NCBI GenBank assembly: GCA_028698405.1
Contig: JAQVDF010000020.1
Location: forward strand, 1 to 11,467
Direction: 5' to 3'
Source: Phenylobacterium sp.
GTDB lineage: Bacteria > Pseudomonadota > Alphaproteobacteria > Caulobacterales > Caulobacteraceae
DNA: 11,467 nt
Part shown: in pieces, positions 1-7,303 of the stretch
Position numbering within the stretch: position 1 is the stretch's first letter
Layout of the letters: each line of letters opens with the position of its first letter
Translations under genes and position numbers: made by a program
Notes under the pieces: generated by a model
What the model saw: the letters and a program-made list of their open reading frames with translations, nothing else
The model's database searches: none
Told to the model about the DNA's origin: nothing

Positions 1-104
1 CCCAGCTCGAACAAGGTGCTGCAGGCCGTGGCCACCGGCCCCGGCACAGCCGTGTGGGCCCCGCCGCCATCGACCTGCGCTCCCGCGCCTTCGCGTCCCG
101 TTAG
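1..104 (+). pseudogene. flgA: flgA 3' end (P-ring assembly chaperone), apparent frameshift
   Basis: This is the C-terminal tail of FlgA, the periplasmic chaperone for assembly of the flagellar P-ring; the rest lies upstream of the window. Frame 1 from base 1 reads SSNKVLQAVATGPGTAV, typical of the FlgA C-terminus, but then runs through unrelated Pro/Ser/Arg-rich residues to a stop at 199-201, deep inside flgH. From base 54, frame 3 reads VGPAAIDLRSRAFASR and stops at TAG 102-104, ten bases before the flgH ATG. Restoring one G in the gtg-tgg stretch near 52-57 gives the smooth join GTAVVGPAA. I therefore read one gene ending at 104 with a one-base deletion, either real or an assembly error. 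Order flgA-flgH is usual in alphaproteobacteria. Identity rests on a short tail plus context. Confidence 0.6.
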
Positions 105-113
105 AGGCTCCCC

Positions 114-851
114 ATGCGTCCGCTCCTCGTCGCCCTCGCCGCCCTCGCCCCGCTCTGCGCCTGCACCACCGTCAAGGAGGCGGTGCACGGGCCCGATCTG
201 ACGCCGGTGCGCTACCCGGCCGCCCTGGTGCCCCAGCAGCAGGAGATCATGAGCCTGGCCTCGGCCCGCGAGCCGGCGCCCCAGCCGGCCTCGGCCAACT
301 CGCTCTGGCGCTCGGGCGCCCGGGCCTTCTTCAACGACCAGCGGGCCAGCCGGGTCGGCGACATCCTGACCGTGCAGATCGAGATCGACGACTCGGCCAA
401 GACCACCAACGCCACCAGCTCGTCGCGCACCGCCAGCACCCAGGCGGGCGTGGAGAACTTCTTCGGCCTGGAATCCAGCCTCGGCCGGGTGTTCCCGGGC
501 GGGTTCGACCCGGCCAACGCGGTGAACACCGGCTCGACCACCTCCAACGCCGGGGCCGGCTCGGTGAACCGGTCGGAGAAGATCAAGCTGACCATCGCCG
601 CCGTGGTCACCGCCGTGCTGCCCAATGGCAACATGATGATCCAGGGCACCCAGGAGGTGCGCACCAACTACGACGTTCGCCAGCTGTCGGTCAGCGGCAT
701 TGTGCGGCCGGAGGACATCTCCAGCGCCAACACCATCCGCCACACCCAGATCGCCGAGGCCCGGATCAGCTACGGCGGGCGCGGCGACATTTCGCGGGTG
801 CAGAAGACCCCGGCCGGCCAGTCGATCGTCGAGCGCTTCACCCCCTTCTGA
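114..851 (+). CDS. flgH: Flagellar L-ring protein FlgH (outer-membrane lipoprotein)
   Basis: FlgH forms the L-ring, the outer-membrane bushing around the flagellar rod. The 245-residue product has the family's usual length. It begins with a lipoprotein signal: a short Arg-containing n-region, a Leu/Ala-rich stretch, then lipobox L14-C-A-C17, so Cys17 would be lipidated. Family hallmarks follow: SLWRSGARAFFNDQRASRVGDILTV near residues 63-87 (quoted in part: FFNDQRASRVGDILTV), the IEIDDSAKTTN segment, the GNMMIQGTQEV region near 170-180, and the VRPEDISSANTI region near 197-208. The C-terminus ends in RFTPF, close to the usual aromatic-Pro-Phe ending. The ATG at 114 has AGAGG at 103-107, which overlaps the flgA stop, so translation may be coupled to flgA. 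The gene is intact and codon use matches its neighbours. Confidence 0.96.
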   Translation: MRPLLVALAALAPLCACTTVKEAVHGPDLTPVRYPAALVPQQQEIMSLASAREPAPQPASANSLWRSGARAFFNDQRASRVGDILTVQIEIDDSAKTTNATSSSRTASTQAGVENFFGLESSLGRVFPGGFDPANAVNTGSTTSNAGAGSVNRSEKIKLTIAAVVTAVLPNGNMMIQGTQEVRTNYDVRQLSVSGIVRPEDISSANTIRHTQIAEARISYGGRGDISRVQKTPAGQSIVERFTPF

Positions 852-887
852 CCGGGGGCGGTGAACCTACGCCGCGCTGAACAGTTA

Positions 888-915
888 ATGAGTGACGTCC
901 GGGAGCGTCACTCAT
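888..915. promoter_or_regulatory. Perfect 10-bp inverted repeat overlapping a start codon
   Basis: ATGAGTGACG (888-897) and CGTCACTCAT (906-915) are exact reverse complements around the 8-base loop TCCGGGAG. The right arm includes the A and T of the ATG at 914. The only Shine-Dalgarno-like string, GGGAG at 901-905, lies in the loop, eight bases before the ATG. In RNA, the hairpin would bury the start codon and expose the Shine-Dalgarno sequence; in DNA, it could be a dimeric-repressor operator. No T-run follows, so it is not a classic terminator for flgH. The repeat is seen directly; its function is inferred. Confidence 0.6.
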
Positions 916-1390
916 GCGCCATCGCGCCATCTTTCCCCTGCTCGCCTCCTGCCTCGCCGTGGCCTGCGCCGCCGGCGGCGGACAGGGCGCCCTGCCGGGG
1001 CTCGCCTGGTTCTTCTACGAGACCGAGGACGAAGGCGCGAAGCTGGCCTACGGCGCGCCCTCGAGCGACGACGTCGTCCTGATGCTGAGCTGCCAGCCGC
1101 ATTCCGGCGAGGTCACCGTCTCGGCGGTCCACGAGGACGCCTCGCCTACCATCCGGCTGGCCTCGGCCAGGGAGACCGCCGATTTCGTCGGCCGCACCGA
1201 TCCCGCCGGCTTCGGCTCGGGCGCCTACGTCGAGGCCGACGCTCCGGCCGACCATCCGGCGCTGGTCCGCTTCGCGCGCACCGGCGAGCTGTCTCTGCAC
1301 GACGCCGACCGTTCGGCCCGCCTGCCGGTCCGCGCCACCGAGCGCGCCCGCATCCGCGACTTCTTCGCCGCCTGCCGGGCGGAGGCCTGA
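914..1390 (+). CDS. Small exported protein of unknown function, copy 1 of a tandem family
   Basis: I do not recognise this 158-residue protein. The N-terminus (basic MRHR, then a hydrophobic run to about residue 20) looks like an export signal. It contains LASC at 10-13 and VAC at 16-18, so it could be a lipoprotein or an ordinary secreted protein; I cannot decide. It shares a pattern with the two downstream genes: LAYGAPSSDDV...SC near residues 44-60, FARTGEL in the last third, and a C-terminal F(F/V)xAC motif. The two conserved cysteines, about 60 and 154, suggest a periplasmic disulfide. It is the most diverged copy and lacks the GRPAPWPVxVTVASG block shared by copies 2 and 3. The start at ATG 914 gives a complete signal sequence and has GGGAG eight bases upstream, inside the inverted-repeat loop. 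It lies 62 bp after flgH and need not be flagellar. Confidence 0.75.
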   Translation: MRHRAIFPLLASCLAVACAAGGGQGALPGLAWFFYETEDEGAKLAYGAPSSDDVVLMLSCQPHSGEVTVSAVHEDASPTIRLASARETADFVGRTDPAGFGSGAYVEADAPADHPALVRFARTGELSLHDADRSARLPVRATERARIRDFFAACRAEA

Positions 1391-1447
1391 TCTCTCCGAA
1401 CCCCGCGAGCCTCTGGACCCTGGCGGGCCGGATGCTAGCTTGACCGC

Positions 1448-1954
1448 ATGAAAGCCCTAACCGTGCTTGCCGCGCTGGCCGTGTTCAGCGCCGTACCCGC
1501 CGCCCACGCCCAGGACGACCTCCGGTGGCGCTTCCGCACCAGTCCCGGCCATAGCCACCTCGTCTAAGGTCCGGACGGCAGCGACGTGGGCGACCTATGG
1601 TTCCGCTGCCGCGACGCCTCGGGGCGGATCTCCGTCGCCTTCAACGTCGAGCAGCGCCTGGGTGTCGAGCTGCGCGGAACCACCTGGTACGACGAGGCCG
1701 GGCGGCCGGCCCCCTGGCCGGTGCGGGTGACCGTGGCCTCCGGTGAGCACCGCGCCGCGTTGAGCGGCCAGGCCCACCACGACGAGGCGCGCCAGGCCAG
1801 CTTCGTCACCGCCGACTTTCCGATGGGCGGGCCGGTGCTGAGGAACTTCACTCGCTCGGGCCGATTCGAGGCGTCGGCCTTCGGCGAGACCGCCTACACG
1901 CCGGTCGCTCCGCCCGAGCTGGTGGCCCGGTTCATCGAGGCGTGCGAGCCCTGA
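1448..1954 (+). pseudogene. Exported protein family copy 2, interrupted by an in-frame TAA
   Basis: From ATG 1448 the frame encodes a clean signal peptide (MKALTVLAALAVFSAVPAA, likely cut after AHA at residues 19-21), then DDLRWRFRTSPGHSHLV, then TAA at 1565-1567 (codon 40), then continues open to TGA 1952-1954. The downstream part aligns with copy 3: LRGTTWYDEAGRPAPWPV against LRGSTWLDKVGRPAPWPV, VTVASG, and the C-terminal FIEAC. The stop falls where both neighbours have Tyr in LAY (TAC codons), so one base change Tyr to TAA explains it. Apart from this stop, the frame has no other lesion. An internal GTG at 1586 could restart translation of about 122 residues, but without a signal peptide it would be cytoplasmic, so I prefer a recent pseudogene or a base-call error. 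Suppression at this UAA is possible but unsupported. Confidence 0.7.
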
Positions 1955-1956
1955 CC

Positions 1957-2466
1957 ATGCGCGCCGCCGTCGCACTCGCCGCCCTCGCCGTCCTCGCGGC
2001 CGGCGCCGCCCAGGCGCAGGAGGAGGACTACGCGCCCCGTTGGATGGGTCAGGTGGAGAAGACCGAGGCCCATCTCGCCTACGCCGTGCCGGAGTCCGAC
2101 GAGGTCCAGGTCGCCCTCAGCTGCACCCGAAAGACGGGCCAGATCCGCATCTTCTTCCCGGCCGAAGAGCGGCTGGCGCAGACCCTGCGGGGCTCCACCT
2201 GGCTGGACAAGGTCGGCCGCCCTGCACCTTGGCCGGTCAGCGTGACGGTGGCCTCGGGAGCGCAGTCCACCACCGTGCGCGGACAGGCCGATGCGGACGA
2301 GCTGGCCGGCGGCTCGAGCGTGACCGTGGAACTCACCGACCGCGCCCCGGTCATTCAGGCTTTCGCCAAGACCGGCGAGCTTCGCGTCTCCGCCCTCGGC
2401 ACGGCGGTCGAGGTCCCGCCCGCTCCGCGCCGCGACGCCGGCCGGTTCGTGAGGGCCTGCCGCTAG
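1957..2466 (+). CDS. Small exported protein of unknown function, copy 3 of a tandem family
   Basis: This 169-residue protein has a classic Sec signal peptide: MRAAVALAALAVLAAGAAQA, with cleavage expected after AQA at residue 20. The mature part is about 149 residues with two cysteines, C56 and C168, at positions matching the other copies, which suggests one disulfide in the periplasm. Visible blocks are HLAYAVPESDEV near 39-50, the LRGSTW and GRPAPWPVSVTVASG blocks near 78-101, FAKTGEL in the last third, and the C-terminal RFVRACR. I chose ATG 1957, two bases after the TGA of copy 2, because it places the signal peptide at the N-terminus; a GTG at 1942 in the same frame would add five residues. 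The close spacing suggests one transcript with copy 2. No catalytic motif is visible and I assign no function. Confidence 0.8.
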   Translation: MRAAVALAALAVLAAGAAQAQEEDYAPRWMGQVEKTEAHLAYAVPESDEVQVALSCTRKTGQIRIFFPAEERLAQTLRGSTWLDKVGRPAPWPVSVTVASGAQSTTVRGQADADELAGGSSVTVELTDRAPVIQAFAKTGELRVSALGTAVEVPPAPRRDAGRFVRACR

Positions 2467-2494
2467 CTCCAGCGCCAGTCCTGCGAACGCCGGA

Positions 2495-2508
2495 CCGCGC
2501 GGACGCGG
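2495..2508. terminator. Weak hairpin between convergent genes
   Basis: CCGCG (2495-2499) and CGCGG (2504-2508) pair around the loop CGGA, in the 47-bp gap between the convergent ends of exported-protein copy 3 and dxs. It could help end transcription from both sides. There is no T-run on either strand, so intrinsic termination is doubtful. Confidence 0.25.
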
Positions 2509-2513
2509 GATCG

Positions 2514-4427
2514 CTAGGCCCGGCGCCCCGCAGCGGAGGCGTTGTCCACCCCCAGCGCCGAGAGCGCCGCGTGGACGATGCCGTCGGCGTCCAGGCCGGC
2601 CTGGGCGTACATGGCTTCCGGCTTGTCCTGGTCCTGGAAGATGTCGGGCAGGGTCAGGCTGCGGATCTTCAGGCCGCGGTCCAGGACGCCCTGTTCGGCC
2701 AGGGCGTGCAGGACGAAGGCGCCGAAGCCGCCCATCGCCCCTTCCTCGATGGTGATCAGGCACTCGTGCTCGCGGGCCAGCCGCAGGATCAGGTCGAGGT
2801 CCAGCGGCTTGGCGAAGCGGGCGTCGGCGACGGTGGCGGAGAAGCCGCGCGCGGCCAGCTGGTCGGCGGCCCGCAGCGCCTCACCGAGCCGCGTGCCGAG
2901 CGAGAGGATGGCCACGGTCGAGCCCTCGCGCACGATGCGGCCCTTGCCGATCTCCAGCGGCTCGGCGTTCTCCGGCAGGGCGACCCCGGTCCCTTCCCCG
3001 CGCGGGTAGCGGAAGGCGGAGGGGCGGTCGTCGATGGCCACGGCGGTGGCCACCATGCGGACCAGCTCGGCCTCGTCGGCGGCGGCCATCACCACCATCC
3101 CCGGCAGGGCGCCCATGAAGCCGATGTCGAACGAGCCGGCGTGGGTCGGCCCGTCGGCGCCCACCAGTCCCGCCCGGTCGATGGCGAAACGCACGGGCAG
3201 CCGCTGGATGGCCACGTCGTGGACCACCTGGTCGTAACCGCGCTGCAGGAAGGTCGAGTAGATCGCCGCGAACGGCTTCATGCCGTCGGCCGCCAGGCCC
3301 GCGGCGAAGGTCACCGCGTGCTGCTCGGCGATACCGACGTCGAACATCCGGTCCGGGAAGCGCTTGGCGAACAGGTCGAGGCCGGTGCCGGAGTCCATCG
3401 CCGCGGTGATGGCGACGATCTTGGCGTCCTTCTCGGCCTGCCGGATCAGCTCGCCGGCGAACACCTTGGTGTAGCTGGGCGGCCCGCCGGTTCCCTTGGA
3501 CTGTTCGCCGGTGATGACGTTGAACTTCTGGACGCCGTGGTACTTGTCCGCCGCCTTCTCGGCCGGGACGTAGCCCTTGCCCTTCTGGGTGACCACGTGG
3601 ACCAGCACCGGCCGGTCCTTGATCGAGCGGGCGTTGCGCAGCACCGGCACCAGGGCCTCGAGGTCGTGCCCGTCGATGGGGCCGACGTAGTAGAAGCCCA
3701 GCTCCTCGAAGAAGGTGCCGCCGGTCACCATCCCGCGGGCGAACTCCTCGGCCTTCCGGGCGGCCTCCTGCAGCGGCTTGGGGAAGGCCCGGGCCATGGT
3801 CTTGCCGACCTTGCGCAGCTGCTGATAGCCGCCGCCGGAGACGAGGCGGGCCATGTAGGCGCTCATCCCGCCCACAGGCGGGGCGATCGACATGTCGTTG
3901 TCGTTCAGCACCACGGTGAGCTGGCGCGTGGTCTGGGCGGCGTTGTTCATCGCCTCGTAGGCCATGCCGGCGCTCATCGAGCCGTCGCCGATCACCGCCA
4001 CCACCGAGTTGTCGCGGCCTTCGTGGTCGCGGGCGACGCAGAAGCCCAGCGCGGCCGAGATCGAGGTCGCCGCGTGGGCCGCGCCGAACGGGTCGTACTC
4101 GCTCTCCGCCCGCTTGGTGAAGCCCGACAGCCCGCCGCCCTGGCGGAGGGTGCGGATGCGGCTGCGCCGACCGGTGAGGATCTTGTGCGGATAGGCCTGG
4201 TGACCGACGTCCCAAATCAGGATGTCGCGGGGCGTGTCGTAGACGTGGTGCAGGGCCACGGTCAGCTCGACCACGCCGAGGCCCGCGCCCAGGTGGCCGC
4301 CCGTCTGGCTGACCGCCTCGATGGTCTCGGCGCGCAGCTCGTCAGCCAGCTGGTGCAGGTCGGACTGCGCCAGCGCCCGCACGTCGGCGGGCGAATTGAC
4401 CTTGTCGAGGAGCGGAGTGTGGGTCAT
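2514..4427 (-). CDS. dxs: 1-deoxy-D-xylulose-5-phosphate synthase
   Basis: DXS condenses pyruvate and glyceraldehyde 3-phosphate, using thiamine diphosphate and Mg2+, to make DXP. This is the first step of the MEP route to isoprenoids and also feeds thiamine and pyridoxal synthesis in many bacteria. The 637-residue product has the family's usual length. Visible landmarks: GGHLGAGLG at 43-51, [11 protein letters not shown] at 72-82, the thiamine/Mg motif GDGSMSAGM at 147-155 with its downstream NDND near 175-178, the YVGPIDGHD loop, [15 protein letters not shown] in the pyrimidine-binding domain (with the conserved catalytic Glu), and [14 protein letters not shown]. The C-terminal transketolase domain contains [12 protein letters not shown] chose ATG 4427 because [10 protein letters not shown] is the expected N-terminus; the frame stays open far upstream only because of high G+C. 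It lies 23 bp after ispA in the same operon, with only a weak AAGAG as Shine-Dalgarno. Confidence 0.98.
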   Translation of the reverse strand: MTHTPLLDKVNSPADVRALAQSDLHQLADELRAETIEAVSQTGGHLGAGLGVVELTVALHHVYDTPRDILIWDVGHQAYPHKILTGRRSRIRTLRQGGGLSGFTKRAESEYDPFGAAHAATSISAALGFCVARDHEGRDNSVVAVIGDGSMSAGMAYEAMNNAAQTTRQLTVVLNDNDMSIAPPVGGMSAYMARLVSGGGYQQLRKVGKTMARAFPKPLQEAARKAEEFARGMVTGGTFFEELGFYYVGPIDGHDLEALVPVLRNARSIKDRPVLVHVVTQKGKGYVPAEKAADKYHGVQKFNVITGEQSKGTGGPPSYTKVFAGELIRQAEKDAKIVAITAAMDSGTGLDLFAKRFPDRMFDVGIAEQHAVTFAAGLAADGMKPFAAIYSTFLQRGYDQVVHDVAIQRLPVRFAIDRAGLVGADGPTHAGSFDIGFMGALPGMVVMAAADEAELVRMVATAVAIDDRPSAFRYPRGEGTGVALPENAEPLEIGKGRIVREGSTVAILSLGTRLGEALRAADQLAARGFSATVADARFAKPLDLDLILRLAREHECLITIEEGAMGGFGAFVLHALAEQGVLDRGLKIRSLTLPDIFQDQDKPEAMYAQAGLDADGIVHAALSALGVDNASAAGRRA

Positions 4428-4450
4428 CGGGCTCTTGGGCTGGTCCCAGG

Positions 4451-5332
4451 TCAGTTGCGGCGCTCTAGCACGAAATCCACGCTGGCCCGCAGGATTTCGG
4501 CCGACGTCCCGAAGGGGTCGAGGTGGGCCTTGGTCTGCTCCGCCAGCAGGGCGAGGCGGTCTCTCGCAGCCTCGGCGCCGAGCAGAGTCACATAGTTGGT
4601 CTTGCCCTTGTCGGCATCCTTGCCGGCGCGTTTTCCGAGCTTCTCGGGATCGCCCTCGGCGTCCAGCAGATCGTCGACGATCTGGTAGGCCAGCCCCAGG
4701 TCCTGGGCGAAGGCCATCAGGGCGTGACGCTCGGCCTCGCCCGCGTGGGCCATCACCAGCGGCAGCTCGAAGGCGCAGGCGATCAGCGCGCCGGTCTTCA
4801 TCCGCTGCATGCGGGCCACCCCGCCCAGGTCGTCGGGCACGCCCACCATGTCGATCATCTGCCCGCCGCACATGCCGCGCGCGCCGCAGGCCAGGGCAAG
4901 CTTCAGCACCATTTCGGCGCGGACCGATCCGTCCTGGTGAGTATCCGGGTGAGCGAGGATTTCGAAGGCCGCGGTCTGCAAGGCATCGCCCGCCAGCACC
5001 GCAGTCGCCTCGTCGTAGGCCCTGTGCACCGTCGGCCGGCCGCGGCGCAGGTCGTCGTCGTCCATGCAGGGCAGGTCGTCGTGCACGAGGCTGTAGGCCT
5101 GGATGCACTCCAGCGCGCAGGCCGCGCGCAGCACCGGCCGCTCCTCGAGCTCGAACATCCGCCCGGTCTCGATGGCGAAGAAGGTGCGCAGCCGCTTGCC
5201 CGGGCCCAGCACGGCGTAGCGCATGGCCTCGGTCAGCCGCGATTCGGGTCCCTCGGCGCGGGGAAGCAACTCGTCGAGGGCGACCGTGACAAGATCCGCC
5301 GCCTTCGCCACCCGCCTCTGCAGGTCGAGCAT
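4451..5332 (-). CDS. ispA: Farnesyl diphosphate synthase (short-chain polyprenyl synthase)
   Basis: The enzyme adds two IPP units to DMAPP to give geranyl then farnesyl diphosphate, the precursor of quinone tails, undecaprenyl carrier and triterpenoids. The 293-residue protein has the usual length. The first Asp-rich motif is [14 protein letters not shown] at 85-98; the second is [12 protein letters not shown]. Other family signs are GKRLR at 45-49, the QTAAFEIL helix, GGQMIDMVG, and the K(D/G)xGKTNY segment after the second motif. The AYSLVHDD stretch before the first motif, with an aromatic residue five positions upstream, closely matches E. coli IspA and favours a C15 product, though GGPP cannot be fully excluded. 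Its ATG (5332-5330) shares one base with the xseB TGA, so translation is probably coupled. It lies directly upstream of dxs, as in many proteobacteria. Confidence 0.96.
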   Translation of the reverse strand: MLDLQRRVAKAADLVTVALDELLPRAEGPESRLTEAMRYAVLGPGKRLRTFFAIETGRMFELEERPVLRAACALECIQAYSLVHDDLPCMDDDDLRRGRPTVHRAYDEATAVLAGDALQTAAFEILAHPDTHQDGSVRAEMVLKLALACGARGMCGGQMIDMVGVPDDLGGVARMQRMKTGALIACAFELPLVMAHAGEAERHALMAFAQDLGLAYQIVDDLLDAEGDPEKLGKRAGKDADKGKTNYVTLLGAEAARDRLALLAEQTKAHLDPFGTSAEILRASVDFVLERRN

Positions 5333-5574
5333 CAGCCGAACTCGGCCGGCTCGACGCCCTGGGGTCCCCCCTGGCCCATGACGATCTTCTCGACGCGAAG
5401 GCGGGCGGCCTCGAGCCGCTTCTCGCAGTGGGCCTTCAGCAGAGCGCCACGCTCGTACATCTGGATCGACTGCTCCAGCGGCGCCTGGCCGGATTCCAGC
5501 TTGGCGACGATGCCTTCGAGCTCGGCCAGCGCCTGTTCGAAGGAGAGGGATTCAATGTCGGGGGCCTCGACCAT
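5332..5574 (-). CDS. xseB: Exodeoxyribonuclease VII small subunit
   Basis: XseB is the small subunit of exonuclease VII, which degrades single-stranded DNA from both ends; several copies bind each XseA catalytic subunit, which is not encoded in this window. The 80-residue product matches the family length and pattern: [20 protein letters not shown] near residues 9-28, then the [13 protein letters not shown] segment, then a second helix with [19 protein letters not shown]. The protein is almost all helical, as expected for a two-helix hairpin. I chose ATG 5574 because it has AAGGAG four bases upstream and gives the usual short N-terminus; the frame extends further upstream but with unrelated Arg-rich sequence. 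Order xseB-ispA-dxs is conserved in E. coli and many other proteobacteria, although its nuclease role is unrelated to isoprenoids. Confidence 0.95.
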   Translation of the reverse strand: MVEAPDIESLSFEQALAELEGIVAKLESGQAPLEQSIQMYERGALLKAHCEKRLEAARLRVEKIVMGQGGPQGVEPAEFG

Positions 5575-5578
5575 GGCG

Positions 5579-5584
5579 CTCCTT
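5579..5584 (-). promoter_or_regulatory. Shine-Dalgarno site AAGGAG fixing the xseB start
   Basis: On the minus strand AAGGAG lies four bases before the ATG at 5574. It is among the strongest Shine-Dalgarno matches in the window and supports the short xseB start over upstream in-frame alternatives. Confidence 0.7.
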
Positions 5585-5613
5585 TCCACGAGCCGGCAAC
5601 CTAGAGAGAGCCC

Positions 5614-5675
5614 GCCCCGCCCGCAACGGGGCGCGCGCCCCCTGCGCCGAAAACGCACCGGTCCTGCACCGGCGC
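5614..5675 (-). other. Two GC-rich hairpins in the gap before xseB
   Basis: The 123-bp gap between the histidine phosphatase gene and xseB holds two inverted repeats: GCGCCG (5644-5649) with CGGCGC (5670-5675), whose long loop also contains a direct repeat of GCACCGG (5655-5661 and 5666-5672), and GCCCCG (5614-5619) with CGGGGC (5627-5632), loop of seven. Neither has a T-run after it on the minus strand. They could attenuate readthrough or stabilise the xseB-ispA-dxs part of the transcript. The pairing is seen directly; the role is a guess. Confidence 0.3.
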
Positions 5676-5697
5676 GGAGGGAAGTCTCTCTTGGAAG

Positions 5698-6315
5698 TCA
5701 GCCCAGCTGGAAGCGGCGCATCGACCAGTACTTGTAGCCCTGGCTCTGCACGCAGCGCCAACCACGGCGCTTCAGCACGCGGCCGATCATGAAGTTGAAG
5801 AAGCCGTGGGCCAGCACGACCACGTCCTCGCCGGTCGAGGCCATCTCGACCAGCATGTCGGCGGCCTCCTCGGCCCGGCGGACGGCCTGGGCGCGGGTCT
5901 CCTCCCCTTCGTGGTGGTCGAAGCACCACCACCAGACGCGCGCGAAGAAGCCCCACAGCTTGGGCGACATCTTGATCCACGACGGCCAGCGGGGCGGCGG
6001 CAGCGGCGCCTCGACCAGAAGGTCGTGCTGGGCGAACTGACGGTCCCCTGCCAGCACCTTGGCGCTCTCGATCGAGCGCGGACGCGTCGAGGAGATCAGC
6101 CGGCCGCACTTGGCCACGAACTGCGCCAGGTCCTCCGGCGGGGTCTGGCCGGGCAGGATTCCGAGCACCTCGTAGCTGGCCCAGAACCCGCGGTATTCCT
6201 CGGCGCTCAGCAGCACCTTGCGCGAGAGCGCCGGCTCGCCGTGGCGGGCAAGCACGATGGCCCCGGCCTTGCGGGCGGCGGCGCGCGGCGCTGCTGCGGT
6301 CGGGGCGTCTGCCAT
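5698..6315 (-). CDS. Histidine phosphatase superfamily protein (phosphoglycerate-mutase-like)
   Basis: This 205-residue protein belongs to the branch-1 histidine phosphatase superfamily, whose members transfer phosphate through a phospho-histidine. The nucleophile motif is LARHGEP near residues 23-29. The supporting Arg lies in SSTRPRSIESAKVL, and the second catalytic His is in VVLAHGFFNFMIG near the C-terminus. All core residues appear present, so activity is plausible; the substrate cannot be read from sequence. An insert rich in Trp and Pro (PRWPSWIKMSPKLWGFF and VWWWCFDHH) fills the middle and is unusual in SixA or GpmB types. ATG 6315 gives a natural N-terminus 49 bp after the deacetylase stop, but no good Shine-Dalgarno is seen; another ATG at 6357 would add 14 residues. 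It follows the HDAC-family gene on the same strand. Confidence 0.85.
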   Translation of the reverse strand: MADAPTAAAPRAAARKAGAIVLARHGEPALSRKVLLSAEEYRGFWASYEVLGILPGQTPPEDLAQFVAKCGRLISSTRPRSIESAKVLAGDRQFAQHDLLVEAPLPPPRWPSWIKMSPKLWGFFARVWWWCFDHHEGEETRAQAVRRAEEAADMLVEMASTGEDVVVLAHGFFNFMIGRVLKRRGWRCVQSQGYKYWSMRRFQLG

Positions 6316-6364
6316 CGGTTCGGAAACTATGCGCCTCGCCCCACGAGAGCCAACCATGGCCCCG

Positions 6365-7297
6365 TTACGCCTCCTGCAGCGCCCGCACGTGCGCCAGCGC
6401 CGAACGGCCCAGCGCCTGCAGGTCGTATCCGCCCTCGAGCGAGGAGACAACCCGACCCTTCGCATGGGCCCGCGCGACCTCGACGATGGCCCGGGTCGCC
6501 CAGCCGAAATCCTCTTCGGTGAGGTTCTGGCCGCCGTCGGCGCCGCCCAGTGGGTCGCGTTCGTGGGCGTCGAAGCCGGCCGAGACGAGAATCAGTTCCG
6601 GGTGGAAGGCGTCCACCTGATCCATCAGCCCCTCGAACACCTTGCGCCAGCTGCTGGCCGGGGCGCCCACCGGCACCACCGCGTTGCAGATGTTGGGGGG
6701 CGCCGGCTGCGAGGGATGGCCGGTGCCCGGCCACAACGGCCAGGACTGCACCGAGGCCAGCAACAGGCCCTCCCGCCCGCCGAACGCGGCCTGGGTGCCG
6801 TTGCCGTGGTGCACGTCGAAGTCGACCACCGCCACCCGCGACAGGCCCGCGGCCCGCGCGGCCCGCGCCGCGATGGCGACATTGGAGAAGATGCAGAAGC
6901 CCAGCGGCGTCTCCGGCTCCGCGTGGTGGCCGGGCGGGCGCACGGCGCAGAACGCCCGCTCCTGCTGGCCGGCGGCAACGTCGCGCACCGCCGAGAGCAC
7001 GGCGCCGGCCGCCCGGCGCGCGGCCGCCAGGCTGCCCGCGGACATGGCCGTGTCGTCGTCCAGCCGCGCCAGGCCCAGGGCCGGGGCGGCCGCGATGATC
7101 TTCTTGATGTAGTCCGGATCGTGGACCCGCTGCAGGTCGGCCAGTTCGGCCAGCGGGGCGTCCTTGGGCTCGAGGTCCAGGTCCGAGGCGTCGTCCAACG
7201 CTTCGATCACCGCCGTCAGCCGCGCGGGCCGTTCGGGGTGATAGTCGCCCGGGCGATGGTCGAGCATGTCCGGGTGCGTGTAGAGAGCGACAGACAT
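6365..7297 (-). CDS. Histone deacetylase / acetylpolyamine amidohydrolase family protein
   Basis: Members of this zinc-dependent amidohydrolase family remove acetyl groups from lysine, polyamines or small molecules; bacterial versions often have unknown or polyamine substrates. The 310-residue protein shows the full active site: YHPERP at 19-24, RPPGHHAEP at 120-128 with the His124-His125 pair, the zinc ligands D161 and H163 in VVDFDVHHGNGT, D243 in SAGFDAHERDPLG, PGTGHPSQ near 190-197, and catalytic Tyr291 in SSLEGGYD. No key residue is missing. It is the first gene of the minus-strand run that leads through the phosphatase to xseB-ispA-dxs. The ATG at 7297 has no Shine-Dalgarno, but a TATA-like hexamer six bases upstream fits a leaderless transcript. 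The divergent gene on the other side encodes a PaiA-like acetyltransferase. Confidence 0.93.
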   Translation of the reverse strand: MSVALYTHPDMLDHRPGDYHPERPARLTAVIEALDDASDLDLEPKDAPLAELADLQRVHDPDYIKKIIAAAPALGLARLDDDTAMSAGSLAAARRAAGAVLSAVRDVAAGQQERAFCAVRPPGHHAEPETPLGFCIFSNVAIAARAARAAGLSRVAVVDFDVHHGNGTQAAFGGREGLLLASVQSWPLWPGTGHPSQPAPPNICNAVVPVGAPASSWRKVFEGLMDQVDAFHPELILVSAGFDAHERDPLGGADGGQNLTEEDFGWATRAIVEVARAHAKGRVVSSLEGGYDLQALGRSALAHVRALQEA

Positions 7298-7303
7298 AAA
7301 GAC

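Noticed and set aside
105..201. Extension of the frame-1 flgA reading into flgH
   Set aside because: The sequence becomes Pro/Ser/Arg-rich and overlaps the start of flgH. A one-base deletion explains it better.
852..913. Intrinsic terminator after flgH
   Set aside because: The only strong hairpin (888-915) has no T-run and includes the next start codon, so a regulatory role is more likely.
1586..1954. Independent gene starting at GTG 1586
   Set aside because: It would lose the signal peptide of a family whose members are exported and carry paired cysteines. It is better read as the downstream half of an interrupted gene.
2040..4595. Very long open frame on the plus strand across copy 3 and dxs
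   Set aside because: It is antisense to dxs, whose protein is unmistakable. The translation is Arg/Gly/His/Asp-rich low-complexity sequence, as expected from a high-G+C opposite strand.
4428..5108. Upstream extension of the dxs frame through ispA
   Set aside because: The extra residues lie in an alternative frame of ispA and match nothing in DXS. MTHTPLL at 4427 is the natural N-terminus.
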